The notes beneath the pieces were generated by a model, which worked only from the letters and a program-made list of their open reading frames with translations, was not told the origin of the DNA and did no database searches. The position numbers were made by a program, and so were the translations under genes. A stretch of DNA of 64,000 nucleotides from Flavobacterium sp. N3904 (GTDB taxonomy: Bacteria > Bacteroidota > Bacteroidia > Flavobacteriales > Flavobacteriaceae): contig NZ_CP110009.1 of assembly GCF_025947305.1 (NCBI RefSeq), positions 3,885,501 through 3,949,500 of the forward strand, given 5' to 3'. Below, piece by piece: positions 17,923 to 29,134 of this stretch (positions are counted from its first letter, which is position 1; each line of letters begins with the position of its first letter).

Positions 17923-17942
17923 GTAGTAGCTGAACGTTACAC
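17923..17942 (+). repeat. Right arm of the interrupted attC-like site and start of decayed cassette X2
   Basis: TAGTAGCTGAACGTTACAC: the arm TAGCTG pairs with the CAGCTA of the left half at 16441-16446, and GTT at 17936-17938 is the cassette junction. The GTTACACACAATTG that starts here is complementary, with three mismatches, to CAATTGCGCATAAC at 18404-18417. Confidence 0.65.
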
Positions 17943-17967
17943 ACAATTGTAAATAAATAAGAACTAG

Positions 17968-18402
17968 ATGAATCGAGTAAATACTATAAGTAGTACCGTA
18001 ATTGGATTTGTATTAATTTTTCAAGTGCTTACATCCTGTAATTCTAAAAATGTTGATGAAGATAATAATTTGACATTATCTTTTGAATATGTTCCTGAAG
18101 GAGGCCAAGGCATATTACAATCTAATGATATGAATGAGAAAATAATTAAAACAAAGAAAAATCAGGATAATATTGAGATTAGCGTTTATAAATGGATTGG
18201 TTTACCTATTGATACCTACAACGGGAAATGCGAATTAAAATCAGATACACTTTATTTATATTATTGGAGGGAGATAAAAGAATCCTATAAGGACTCAGCC
18301 CAAGTTGCATTGACACTAGAAAGTCAATTAAAATATAAGATTAGAAAAGTCAAATATAGACGTATAGTTGTAGAATTAAAGGATAATAAATATATAAAAT
18401 AA
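17968..18402 (+). CDS. Hypothetical lipoprotein in decayed cassette X2
   Basis: A 144-residue protein with a signal peptide and lipobox-like end (VLTSCNSKN; Cys24), so probably an outer-membrane or periplasmic lipoprotein. The family is not recognised. It begins 30 bp after the cassette-type GTT at 17936 and ends 9 bp before a GCATAAC that opens an attC-like remnant. Content and size resemble the lipoproteins carried by the cassette array further downstream. Confidence 0.65.
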   Translation: MNRVNTISSTVIGFVLIFQVLTSCNSKNVDEDNNLTLSFEYVPEGGQGILQSNDMNEKIIKTKKNQDNIEISVYKWIGLPIDTYNGKCELKSDTLYLYYWREIKESYKDSAQVALTLESQLKYKIRKVKYRRIVVELKDNKYIK

Positions 18403-18410
18403 ACAATTGC

Positions 18411-18481
18411 GCATAACAGCTAAAACAGATTAAAACAATTGTCTTAATGATAAGTTGGTTTTGTATTTGGGATAATTTGCT
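18411..18481 (+). repeat. Truncated attC-like remnant
   Basis: GCATAACAGCTAAAACAG followed by GTCTTAATGATAAG, TTGGTTTTGTATTTGGGA and AATTTG matches the first two thirds of the attC-like sites, then the similarity stops; the closing arm is absent. Confidence 0.6.
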
Positions 18482-18623
18482 TCCCCCGCTCGTTCCCACA
18501 AAAATGTCTGTCTCGTCCTGAAAAAAAAGTTTACCTATTTACATTTCATCCTAAAATAGATTTACAATTCATTTTTAAATCTCTGCTCTCGTAACAGAAC
18601 CTAGCGCCAATTATAAAAATACA

Positions 18624-19277
18624 ATGATGAAACAGGATTTTAGAAATACAATCTTTAATGTTTTAGCAATACTTTTTGTGGTTGTTTTTCCACATTTTGT
18701 CCCATTGCCTTTTTACTCCTATGCAATAGTTTGCTTGGGGGTCGTTGTACTTATGCTGCGCAAAAAAAACAAAACACTTAGGGATTTAGGATTAAAACAA
18801 AAAGGCATTTCGTTTCAAACTTTCGCTGTAGGAATGGTATCAGCGGTAATTTGGGTTGCCTTTATGAGATGGGTTTATCTCCCGGTGATCTCCTACTTTT
18901 TTACCGTTCCCGATTATACCGAATATAATTTTATACAAAACCACTTATCAAACCTTATCATTACCACAATCGCGGCCTGGGTAATTGGCGGTTTTTATGA
19001 AGAAATCATTTTTAGAGGTTTTATTCAAAAAACCATCCAAAATTGGTTCAAAAGCAATCATGCATTTTTATTTTCGGGACTGATAACAAGCGTACTATTC
19101 GGACTCTATCATTTTCAGCAAGGGTTTTTAGGTGTTATTTCAGCTACTTTGAGTGGCCTCTTTTGGACTTTTTTATTGAAACGGTTTGGCAAAAATCTGT
19201 GGTACCCCATTATTTCCCATGCAATTTTTGACACCATAACTTTGACTCTTATTTATCTAGGATGGTTTGGTAAATAG
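18624..19277 (+). CDS. CPBP family intramembrane metalloprotease
   Basis: A 217-residue membrane protein with about six hydrophobic segments. The three conserved CPBP (Abi/Rce1-like) motifs are present: EEIIFRG (EExxxR), FGLYHFQQG (FxxxH) and HAIFDT (HxxxD). Such proteases cut within membranes and in bacteria are linked to bacteriocin self-immunity, but the substrate here is unknown. It stands alone, just downstream of the decayed cassettes. Confidence 0.88.
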   Translation: MMKQDFRNTIFNVLAILFVVVFPHFVPLPFYSYAIVCLGVVVLMLRKKNKTLRDLGLKQKGISFQTFAVGMVSAVIWVAFMRWVYLPVISYFFTVPDYTEYNFIQNHLSNLIITTIAAWVIGGFYEEIIFRGFIQKTIQNWFKSNHAFLFSGLITSVLFGLYHFQQGFLGVISATLSGLFWTFLLKRFGKNLWYPIISHAIFDTITLTLIYLGWFGK

Positions 19278-19322
19278 CCTCTCCGTTAGCATGAGCGTCC
19301 CACACGTGTCCACACAGTAAAA

Positions 19323-19343
19323 AAGAGGACCAAAAGCCCTCTT
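19323..19343. terminator. Terminator-like hairpin between convergent genes
   Basis: AAGAGG (19323-19328) pairs with CCTCTT (19338-19343), preceded by A7 and followed by a T-rich stretch, between the ends of the protease and DUF4494 genes. Confidence 0.6.
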
Positions 19344-19366
19344 CTTTCAAACATTACAGTACGTGC

Positions 19367-19918
19367 CTAAACGGTTTCGGCTACATACTCGGGATCAAAC
19401 TCCATAGTATCCTCTACCTCAACTGTGGCAGTTTTTGAAGCTTTTAGCGCATTGAATCGTTCCAATTGTTCTGTTTCACCTTCTTCCCCACTGAAATAAG
19501 GAAAAACATCCATAATTGGCGATTCCATAATAGCGGGAATACTGTATTCTCCCATCGTAGTACTCATAACATGGGTGGTGTTGTCAAAAGCTTCTTTTAC
19601 ATCATTGGCCTGTACCAGAAGATACATGTTTGAGCGACGCTCTTTCCCACTTTCCTCGTCATACGCCATCAACGAAACTTTCGATTTAAACCAACGATCG
19701 GCATTCTCAAAAGGGTGAATCTCGGCATAATTGGCCACTTTTATGTTCGTAATTTTAAACTCTTCACTAATGTAAGCAGACATCTCTTCATTGATTCTGC
19801 TCTCGGCTTCTGTATAAGACAAAGCATCTACCAAATAAGGTTCTGTCGTAACCTTTTGTCCACCCGTTTCATCCGTTTTTCTATATTTTACTTTGCATTC
19901 GTACCAAATTGTGCTCAT
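19367..19918 (-). CDS. DUF4494 domain-containing protein
   Basis: A 183-residue protein starting MSTIWYECKVKYRKTDETGGQK, followed by EPYLVDALSYTEAESRI; this is the pattern of the Bacteroidota-specific DUF4494 family. No signal peptide or catalytic motif is visible. The last about 40 residues are acidic. Function unknown. Confidence 0.8.
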   Translation of the reverse strand: MSTIWYECKVKYRKTDETGGQKVTTEPYLVDALSYTEAESRINEEMSAYISEEFKITNIKVANYAEIHPFENADRWFKSKVSLMAYDEESGKERRSNMYLLVQANDVKEAFDNTTHVMSTTMGEYSIPAIMESPIMDVFPYFSGEEGETEQLERFNALKASKTATVEVEDTMEFDPEYVAETV

Positions 19919-20305
19919 CTGTGTCTTTTTTTTAAGGAAGTCAAAGATAGATTTTAAAGAAAATAAAAATCACAATTCAGGAAATAGATATTCACAATTT
20001 ATTTTTGCAGAACGCAACATTCTGTAATTCAAATAGGTCTTCAAATTCCACAAAGCTTCCTCTTATGCAGGGACTAGCGCGAAGGATGGAAGCGACATCC
20101 TTTTCTTTTTTCCTTTAAAAAAGAAAAGATACAGTCCCGATAGCTATCGGGAGCCCTGACCTCGTTGTTCCAAAATTGTTGTTGTAAACCCAAATGTTCT
20201 GCAACGAGGATGCGCCCAAATAAAGTCACTTATTCAATTCTGCTTTGGTAATGTAAAAATCCTCTCTATCTTTGTTTGTAAAACTTGAACAAAAATTAAA
20301 ACCCT
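19919..20305. other. Intergenic stretch with a dispersed palindromic repeat
   Basis: A 387-bp gap. At 20071-20150 it holds a repeat-like block (GGGACTAGCGCGAAGGATGG, ACATCC, then TTCTTTTTTCC/AAAAAAGAAAAG pairing and CCCGATAGCTATCGGG at 20129-20144) related to the palindromic repeats at 14.8 and 39.5 kb. No gene seen. Confidence 0.45.
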
Positions 20306-20740
20306 ATGGCTACATTTAGCAAACAACTTTCTTTTCGTTGGTCTGATTTAGACCCCAATTTTCACTTGCGTCACAGTGCGTATTATGATTTTGGAGCACA
20401 ACACCGTGTGGAGATTCTAGCACAATTGGGATTGACCCTGAAAGTGATGCAAAAAGAACATGTTGGTCCGATATTATTTAGGGAAGAATGTGTTTTCAGA
20501 AAAGAAATCAATCTCTCTGACGAAATTACCATGCAAACCAAACTATCCAAGATGAAAGCGGATGCTTCGCGCTGGTCTATTGTACATGAGTTTTACAGAG
20601 AAGAGGTATTGTGCGCCGTGATCACTGTTGATGGGGCTTGGATGGATACCAAACTTAGAAAACTAGCTAGTCCTACTCCACAAATTGTTGTTGATGCGTT
20701 GAGCACTTTTCCTAAAACAGCCGATTTTATTGCCTTATAA
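20306..20740 (+). CDS. Acyl-CoA thioesterase family protein (hotdog fold)
   Basis: A 144-residue protein with the hotdog thioesterase signature FRWSDLDPNFHLRHSAYYDFG, corresponding to the 4-hydroxybenzoyl-CoA thioesterase/YbgC-type active-site loop with its conserved Asp. It would hydrolyse acyl-CoA or acyl-ACP thioesters; substrate unknown. It is followed at 22 bp by the DUF1398 gene and probably shares its transcript. Confidence 0.8.
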   Translation: MATFSKQLSFRWSDLDPNFHLRHSAYYDFGAQHRVEILAQLGLTLKVMQKEHVGPILFREECVFRKEINLSDEITMQTKLSKMKADASRWSIVHEFYREEVLCAVITVDGAWMDTKLRKLASPTPQIVVDALSTFPKTADFIAL

Positions 20741-20762
20741 TTAATCCAAATTTTATCTCATT

Positions 20763-21152
20763 ATGTTTACCATTGCTCAAATAAAAGAAGCCCATTCTAG
20801 AGTTCAATCTGGAGCCGACTTCCCTATTTATATTCAGGAATTAATTGTATTAGGAGTTCAAGGCTACGATACCTTTGTCAATGACGGTCATGTAGAATAT
20901 TTTGGTGCCGATAATTTTCGAGCGGTAGCAACTGACACCTATGCCAACATCATTATTGCTCCGTTTGCCAACAAGGAACGATTCATCGAATTTCTGATAA
21001 TGCACCAAGACGGACAAACCAATTACCTCACTTTTTGCAATCATGCCGGACAATGTGGTATTGCCAAATGGAGCGTGAATATTATAGAAATGACCTGCAC
21101 ATATACCGATCAATCGGGTGCTGCCATTTTGATTGAAAAAATCCCAGGCTAG
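20763..21152 (+). CDS. DUF1398 family protein
   Basis: A 129-residue protein starting MFTIAQIKEAHSRVQSGADFP, with IQELIVLGVQGYDTFVNDGH and a glycine- and aromatic-rich middle; this is the DUF1398 (YbcV-like) pattern. Soluble, function unknown. Probably cotranscribed with the thioesterase gene just upstream. Confidence 0.78.
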   Translation: MFTIAQIKEAHSRVQSGADFPIYIQELIVLGVQGYDTFVNDGHVEYFGADNFRAVATDTYANIIIAPFANKERFIEFLIMHQDGQTNYLTFCNHAGQCGIAKWSVNIIEMTCTYTDQSGAAILIEKIPG

Positions 21153-21341
21153 GTTATAAGAACAGGAATCCTATTTAGAAAGATTTCAACACAGAAAAAT
21201 GTGCCTTTTGTTTCATTCGACCTTAAGGCATATTTTAGTCACGAATATATTGCTCTAAATTATTCAATCTCATAGCGACAACGAAAGTACGGAGAAGCTG
21301 AAAACCGAAAAGAGTAAGCAATCAATTAAATCAAATTGACA

Positions 21342-21800
21342 ATGAAAAAAATAAAACTTTTAGCATTATTTCTTTTGCTTACTCACCTGATTCAAGCCCA
21401 AAAAAGCAACTCGTTTGATTTGACTTTTAATCATGCTGCCTTATCTGTAAAAGACGTTAACATTTCGGCTGCTTTTTACAAGGACGTACTGAACTTAAAG
21501 GAAATTACAAACAGAACCAAAATGGAGGGCATTCGATGGTTTTCTTTAGGAGATAACAAAGAATTGCATCTAGTATCCACTGTAAAAGAAAACGTTACCA
21601 TCAATAAAGCGGTACACCTTGCTCTTACTACATCTAATTTTGACGATTTTATAATCACTCTGGACAAATTTAAAATCATGTATTCTGATTGGCCTGGAAC
21701 AGCGCATAAAATAAACATTAGAGCGGATGGTATTAAGCAGGTGTATTTTCAGGATCCAGACGGCTATTGGATTGAAGTGAATAGCGTTGCACAAAAATAA
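21342..21800 (+). CDS. VOC family protein with signal peptide
   Basis: About 152 residues from the ATG at 21342 (an in-frame TTG six bases earlier is less likely). A signal peptide (MKKIKLLALFLLLTHLIQA) is followed by a glyoxalase/bleomycin-resistance domain: FNHAALSVKDVNISAAFYKDVL at its start and VYFQDPDGYWIEVNSV at its end, with the metal-binding His and Glu positions present. Export of a VOC protein is somewhat unusual. Substrate unknown. Confidence 0.82.
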   Translation: MKKIKLLALFLLLTHLIQAQKSNSFDLTFNHAALSVKDVNISAAFYKDVLNLKEITNRTKMEGIRWFSLGDNKELHLVSTVKENVTINKAVHLALTTSNFDDFIITLDKFKIMYSDWPGTAHKINIRADGIKQVYFQDPDGYWIEVNSVAQK

Positions 21801-21825
21801 TAACCAAAGTAAAACTTGAATAACT

Positions 21826-21859
21826 AAAAAAGGTGATCTGTTTCCATATCACCTTTTTA
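21826..21859. terminator. Bidirectional terminator
   Basis: AAAAAAGGTGAT (to 21837) pairs with ATCACCTTTTT (from 21848), between the convergent VOC and katG genes. Confidence 0.85.
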
Positions 21860-21878
21860 CTCTTATAAAATTATATTT

Positions 21879-24140
<2,262 letters not shown>

Positions 24141-24357
24141 TTACATACGAATTTACCAAATTAATTCTTATCTAAATTATTTTTTCTATAGATAAATTCT
24201 ATAGTTTCAATCGAAAACCGCAGTTTAGAATAATTCTTTACTTGACTAAAATATCTTTTTTTATTCGTATTTTCGTTATACAGAAAACATTCAATTTATA
24301 ACGCATCAAATTTTAAAAAGAAGAAATAGTACCACTATACAAATTCAAAGGAAACCT

Positions 24358-24723
24358 ATGAAAACTGACATTAAAACCGTTGACGAATACATCGCAACTT
24401 TCCCAAAAGACATTCAAATTCTTTTGAAAAATGTTCGCGAGACAATTAGAAACAAAGCCCCTGAATCCATTGAAAGCATTTCCTATGGGATGCCGGCATA
24501 CAAGACATACGGGAAACCATTGGTGTATTTTGCAGGCTATAAAAAACATATAGGATTTTATGCCACACCAACAGGACATAGCGAGTTTGCCAATGAACTG
24601 TCGAATTACAAACAAGGTAAAGGTTCGGTTCAGTTTCCTGTTGATCACCCCATTCCTTACTGGCTGATAGAGCATATCGTTGTATTTAGAGTGAAAGAAA
24701 ATGAACAGAAATTTAAAAAATAA
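24358..24723 (+). CDS. DUF1801 / YdhG-like protein
   Basis: A 121-residue protein starting MKTDIKTVDEYIATFPKD, with ISYGMPAYKTYGKPLVYFAGYKKHIGFY, the core of the DUF1801 (YdhG/YjbR-like, frataxin-like fold) family. It is followed 8 bp later by a VOC gene. Role unknown; some relatives are called iron chaperones. Confidence 0.82.
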   Translation: MKTDIKTVDEYIATFPKDIQILLKNVRETIRNKAPESIESISYGMPAYKTYGKPLVYFAGYKKHIGFYATPTGHSEFANELSNYKQGKGSVQFPVDHPIPYWLIEHIVVFRVKENEQKFKK

Positions 24724-24731
24724 GAAACAAA

Positions 24732-25097
24732 ATGGAGCATAAAGCCAAATCAATCAGACCATTTATCGGTTCCAAAGACTTTGGAATTTCACGACGTTTT
24801 TATCAAGACTTGTGTTTTAAGGAAATTATTTTGGCACCTAATTTTTCTTATTTCGAAACCGAAGGAATTGGGTTTTATCTACAAGATTACTATGCCAAAG
24901 ATTGGGTAGATAACACTATGCTTTTTCTAGAAGTCGAAGATGTCAATCGGTATTGGAAAGCACTTTTGGAGTTAAACTTGACCGACAAATATAAAGACAT
25001 AAAATTAGTTCCTGTCCGAGAAATGGATTGGGGCAAAGAGTGTTTTATTCATGATCCCTCTGGAATTCTTTGGCATATTGGGGAGTTTTATAAATAA
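24732..25097 (+). CDS. VOC family (glyoxalase/bleomycin resistance-like) protein
   Basis: A 121-residue single-domain protein with the paired beta-alpha-beta layout of the VOC fold: IRPFIGSKDFGISRRFYQDL at the start and ECFIHDPSGILWHIGEF at the end. It follows the DUF1801 gene with an 8-bp gap, so probably one transcript. Substrate unknown. Confidence 0.8.
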   Translation: MEHKAKSIRPFIGSKDFGISRRFYQDLCFKEIILAPNFSYFETEGIGFYLQDYYAKDWVDNTMLFLEVEDVNRYWKALLELNLTDKYKDIKLVPVREMDWGKECFIHDPSGILWHIGEFYK

Positions 25098-25337
25098 TCG
25101 AAATCTTATACACTTAGGTCGTGTCCAATTTGCACACTACTTTTTTTTATAAAACTTTCAAAGGCCATTTGAATCCTAAACTTAATAACATTGAGAGCTC
25201 CTTGCCACAATACAGTTGTTGCAAATCAATATGTTCTACAACAAGGAAACACAATCTATACTTATTCAGAATCGAATTACTGATTATTAAAAATAATTTT
25301 ATTTTAGAAAAAAAAATAAAAAATTAAGTATTTAAAT

Positions 25338-25373
25338 TAAGTATTTATACGTATGTTTGCGTAGTAATACTTA
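25338..25373 (+). promoter_or_regulatory. Nitrogen-regulon motif and promoter upstream of nirB
   Basis: TAAGTATTTATACGTA (25338-25353) overlaps a TAnnTTTG-type -7 element TATGTTTG (25352-25359); AATACTTA (25366-25373) forms an inverted repeat with TAAGTATT. The same 16-mer occurs inverted at 32052-32067 upstream of the NarK gene, and TACGTA boxes recur upstream of the nitrate reductase gene. Confidence 0.6.
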
Positions 25374-25384
25374 ATTAATAGATT

Positions 25385-27892
25385 ATGATTAATGTGATAG
25401 TAGTCGGAAACGGCATGGTAGGTTATAAATTTTGCGAGAAATTCATTTCGAAATCTGGGCAAGAAAAATATCAAATTACCGTATTTGGAGAAGAACCAAG
25501 ACGCGCGTACGACCGAGTTCACCTCAGTGAATACTTTGCAGGAAAGACCGCCGATGACTTATCACTATCCACCACATCATGGTATGAAGAGAATAATATC
25601 ATATTAAACACGGCTGAATTAGTTTTAAAAATTGACACTGCAAACAAAACCGTAAGTACGCACTTAGACAAAACGCATGCGTATGATTACTTAGTTTTGG
25701 CTACGGGATCTTCTGCTTTTGTTCCTCCAATCAAAGGAGTCGAAAAAGAAGGTGTTTTTGTATACCGAACCATAGAGGATTTGGATGCCATTATGGGTTA
25801 CGCCAAAAAAATAAGAGCCAACGGTGCTACCGAAGCTGCCGTTCTTGGTGGTGGTTTGTTGGGACTTGAGGCAGCCAAAGCGGTTCGTGATTTGGGTCTT
25901 AATGCTCACGTGGTGGAATTTGCCCCTCGCTTGATGCCAAGACAATTGGATCAAGCAGCAAGCAACATGCTTCAATCCAAAATAGAAGAATTGAATATCG
26001 GAATCCATCTCAATAAAGCAACACAATATATCGATGGTGAAGAAAGTATAAAGGGAATGATGTTTGCCAATGATGACTTGTTGAAGGTTGATATGTTGGT
26101 TATATCGGCAGGAATTAAACCGCGTGACGAACTCGCTAGAGTTTCAGGATTAGTTGTCGGAGAACGTGGTGGCGTAGTTGTGAACAATCAAATGCTAACA
26201 TCAGACCCTTACATTTATGCCATAGGCGAAGTGGCCTTGTATACCGGTATGATTTACGGACTTGTGGCTCCTGGCTACGAAATGGCCGATGTCGCTGCCG
26301 AACAAATCTTGAATGGGGATAAAACGATGAGAGAAACCATCGATATGTCTACTCAATTGAAATTAATTGGAGTTGAAGTGGCGAGTTTTGGTGATCCTTT
26401 TATCGAAAATGAAAATGTGACCGCCATTGTTTACGAAAACAAATTTAGCGGCATTTACAAAAGAATCAATGTCACCAAAGACGGAAAAAAACTCTTGGGA
26501 GGAATTCTTGTTGGCGATTCATCGGATTACAATGGGTTGTTCCAAATTTATGCCAATGCACTCGCCTTGCCTTCAAATCCAGAAGATTTAATTTTAGGTT
26601 CTCGCGGTGGAGAAGGATCAACTTTGGGTAGCGCAGCCGATTTGCCAGACACTGCTGTAATTTGTTCTTGTGAAAACGTAACCAAAGGTGCTCTTTGTTG
26701 CTCGATTATTGATGGAACAGCAAGTACTTTTGGCGATGTGGTAAAACTGACCAAAGCCACAACAGGATGTGGTGGTTGTAAACCAATGGTAGTTGACATT
26801 GTAAAAGCCACTCAAAAATCACTCGGGAAAGAAATCAAAGACACCATCTGCGAGCACTTTCAGTATACCAGACAAGAATTATTTGATATTGTAAAAATCA
26901 ATAAATACACCAATTATTACGAAGTAATCGATTATCACGGAAATGGCGATGGTTGCGAAGTATGTAAGCCAGTTATAGCTTCTATTTTTTCCAGTATATA
27001 CAACGACACAGCCAACAAACACGTTACAACACAAGATACCAATGACCGATTCTTGGCCAATATTCAAAGAAACGGAACATACTCGGTAGTCCCAAGAGTT
27101 GCCGGTGGAGAAATCACAGCCGAAAAATTAATCGCAATTGGTGAAGTGGCCAAACAATTTGATTTATATACTAAAATCACAGGGGCGCAACGTGTGGATT
27201 TATTTGGTGCTCACTTAGACGATTTACCTAAAATCTGGAAAATATTAATCGACAATGGTTTTGAAAGCGGTCACGCTTACGGAAAATCATTGAGAGCTGT
27301 AAAAAGCTGTGTGGGTAACGCTTGGTGCCGCTACGGAATGGACGATAGCGCTGGTTTTGCCATCGAACTGGAAGATCGTTACAAAGGGATTCGCGCGCCT
27401 CACAAAATAAAAGGCGGTGTTTCGGCTTGTATCCGTGAATGTGCAGAAGCTCGAGGAAAAGATTTTGGTTTGATTGCGGTAGAAGGTGGTTGGAATCTTT
27501 ACATCTGTGGAAACGGTGGAGCCAATCCAAAACATGCTGTTTTATTGGCCGAACAAATCGACAAAGCAACTGTTATCAAATATTTAGACCGTTTCTTGAT
27601 GTATTACATTCGTACTGCTGGACCATTGGTACGAACTGCCACTTGGTTGGATAAACTAGAAGGCGGAATGGATTACCTGAAAGAAGTCATCATCTTTGAC
27701 CGATTGGGTATCTGTGAAACACTAGAAACTGAGATGCAATCTCTAGTAGGCACTTTTGAATGTGAATGGAAACAAGTATTGGAAAAACCAAGATTAATGA
27801 AACGTTTCAACCACTTTGTCAACACAGATGAGAAAGATGATAACATTGAATTTGTCCCTTTAAGAGAACAAAAAATGCCAAGACCTTGGTAA
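25385..27892 (+). CDS. nirB: NAD(P)H nitrite reductase large subunit NirB
   Basis: An 835-residue assimilatory nitrite reductase. Domains in order: FAD/NAD pyridine-nucleotide reductase (motif VVGNGMVGYKF near residue 5, GGGLLGLEAAK near 157); BFD-like [2Fe-2S] domain with Cys427, Cys429, Cys462 and Cys465; nitrite/sulfite reductase domain with the sirohaem-[4Fe-4S] cysteines Cys642, Cys648, Cys682 and Cys686 and GNGGANP. It reduces nitrite to ammonium with nirD encoded next. The upstream motif places it in the nitrate regulon. Confidence 0.96.
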   Translation: MINVIVVGNGMVGYKFCEKFISKSGQEKYQITVFGEEPRRAYDRVHLSEYFAGKTADDLSLSTTSWYEENNIILNTAELVLKIDTANKTVSTHLDKTHAYDYLVLATGSSAFVPPIKGVEKEGVFVYRTIEDLDAIMGYAKKIRANGATEAAVLGGGLLGLEAAKAVRDLGLNAHVVEFAPRLMPRQLDQAASNMLQSKIEELNIGIHLNKATQYIDGEESIKGMMFANDDLLKVDMLVISAGIKPRDELARVSGLVVGERGGVVVNNQMLTSDPYIYAIGEVALYTGMIYGLVAPGYEMADVAAEQILNGDKTMRETIDMSTQLKLIGVEVASFGDPFIENENVTAIVYENKFSGIYKRINVTKDGKKLLGGILVGDSSDYNGLFQIYANALALPSNPEDLILGSRGGEGSTLGSAADLPDTAVICSCENVTKGALCCSIIDGTASTFGDVVKLTKATTGCGGCKPMVVDIVKATQKSLGKEIKDTICEHFQYTRQELFDIVKINKYTNYYEVIDYHGNGDGCEVCKPVIASIFSSIYNDTANKHVTTQDTNDRFLANIQRNGTYSVVPRVAGGEITAEKLIAIGEVAKQFDLYTKITGAQRVDLFGAHLDDLPKIWKILIDNGFESGHAYGKSLRAVKSCVGNAWCRYGMDDSAGFAIELEDRYKGIRAPHKIKGGVSACIRECAEARGKDFGLIAVEGGWNLYICGNGGANPKHAVLLAEQIDKATVIKYLDRFLMYYIRTAGPLVRTATWLDKLEGGMDYLKEVIIFDRLGICETLETEMQSLVGTFECEWKQVLEKPRLMKRFNHFVNTDEKDDNIEFVPLREQKMPRPW

Positions 27893-28051
27893 AGGAAGGA
27901 TTTAACGAAGATTCACAAAGTATGCACAGAGACTCGCAAAGAATATAAACTTTTAAAATCAGCAAAAAACAACAGTAAGCAAAAATTATCTTCGTGCGCC
28001 TTTGCGAATTCTTTGCAAATCTTTGCGAAATAACAACTAATTAAAAATATA

Positions 28052-28429
28052 ATGGAAGAACTATTAAACCAATACGAAACCGTAAACGTAAGCGCAGTAA
28101 AAATTTGGTTCAAAGCAGGAACCATAAAAGATTTTCCAAGCAATAGAGGCGGTTGCATCAAATACAGAAACAAGCAAATTGCTATTTTTAACTTCGAAAG
28201 GCGAAACGAATGGTACGCTTGCCAAAATGCATGCCCGCACAAAATGGAAATGGTTTTATCAAGAGGAATGACAGGATCTGCAGATGGAGTTCCAAAAATT
28301 GCCTGTCCGATGCACAAAAAAACATTTTCATTGGTCGATGGATCCAATCTAAACGGTGATGATTATAAAATTGCAACTTATCCCGTAAAAATTGAAGGAG
28401 ATGAAGTATTCGTTGGCTTTTTAGAATAA
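28052..28429 (+). CDS. nirD: Nitrite reductase small subunit NirD (Rieske-like)
   Basis: A 125-residue Rieske-fold protein. It has CPH (in NACPHKMEM) and CPMH (in IACPMHKKTFSL), the full C-x-H...C-x2-H set, so unlike the E. coli NirD, which lost these residues, it may still bind a [2Fe-2S] cluster. It lies 160 bp after nirB and 31 bp before the DUF4202 gene. Confidence 0.9.
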   Translation: MEELLNQYETVNVSAVKIWFKAGTIKDFPSNRGGCIKYRNKQIAIFNFERRNEWYACQNACPHKMEMVLSRGMTGSADGVPKIACPMHKKTFSLVDGSNLNGDDYKIATYPVKIEGDEVFVGFLE

Positions 28430-28460
28430 TGTATGTATATTTGAGCATATACTTTTTCAA

Positions 28461-29048
28461 ATGAAAACAATACCTTTTTTAAACGCCAGCGCGTGGATTG
28501 ATGCCGAAAACGAAGCCGATCCAAACAACGAAATATACCAAGACATAACGTATCCGAAAGAATTATTATATTCGGATAGAATGTATGAAAGATTAATGAC
28601 CTTTCAACCTTCTGCTTCAGAAGCTGTACAAATAGCAGCCAAGGCACAACACATTTGCCGCTGGAAAATGCCAAGAGAAACGTATCCAATGGATCGTGTG
28701 GGTTATTTGAAATGGAGAGAGGATTTAAAAAAATTCCACGCCAAAACCACTGCCGAAATCTTGAAAAAAGCAGGTTATGAAGACACCTTTATAGATCGAG
28801 TTTCTTTCCTTATTGAAAAAAAATTACTCAAAAAAGACGAAGAAACCCAGCTTTTGGAAGATGTTATCTGTTTAGTATTTTTAGAATTTTATTTTGATGC
28901 TTTTGCCAGCAAACATGATGCCGAAAAAATGAAAAACATTATTTTAAAAACTTGGAATAAAATGTCGGATAAAGGGCATCAGGAAGCTTTAAAAATAAAC
29001 TTCACTCCAGAAAATCTTCAATTGATAAAAGACGCTTTGGGATTGTAA
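28461..29048 (+). CDS. DUF4202 domain-containing protein
   Basis: A 195-residue soluble helical protein with QIAAKAQHICRWKMPRETYP and GYLKWREDLKKFHA, the conserved segments of DUF4202, which includes a histidine-rich HD-like pattern (AQHICRW, KFHA). This family is often encoded beside nitrite reductase genes. The role in nitrogen metabolism is inferred from location only. Confidence 0.82.
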   Translation: MKTIPFLNASAWIDAENEADPNNEIYQDITYPKELLYSDRMYERLMTFQPSASEAVQIAAKAQHICRWKMPRETYPMDRVGYLKWREDLKKFHAKTTAEILKKAGYEDTFIDRVSFLIEKKLLKKDEETQLLEDVICLVFLEFYFDAFASKHDAEKMKNIILKTWNKMSDKGHQEALKINFTPENLQLIKDALGL

Positions 29049-29134
29049 ATTGGTTTAAGATTATTCTTTTAAGTTTAACTAAAAGTATTTGCAAAAAACG
29101 AACAGAATTCGGGTTTGAAAATAGTTTCTCTTCT

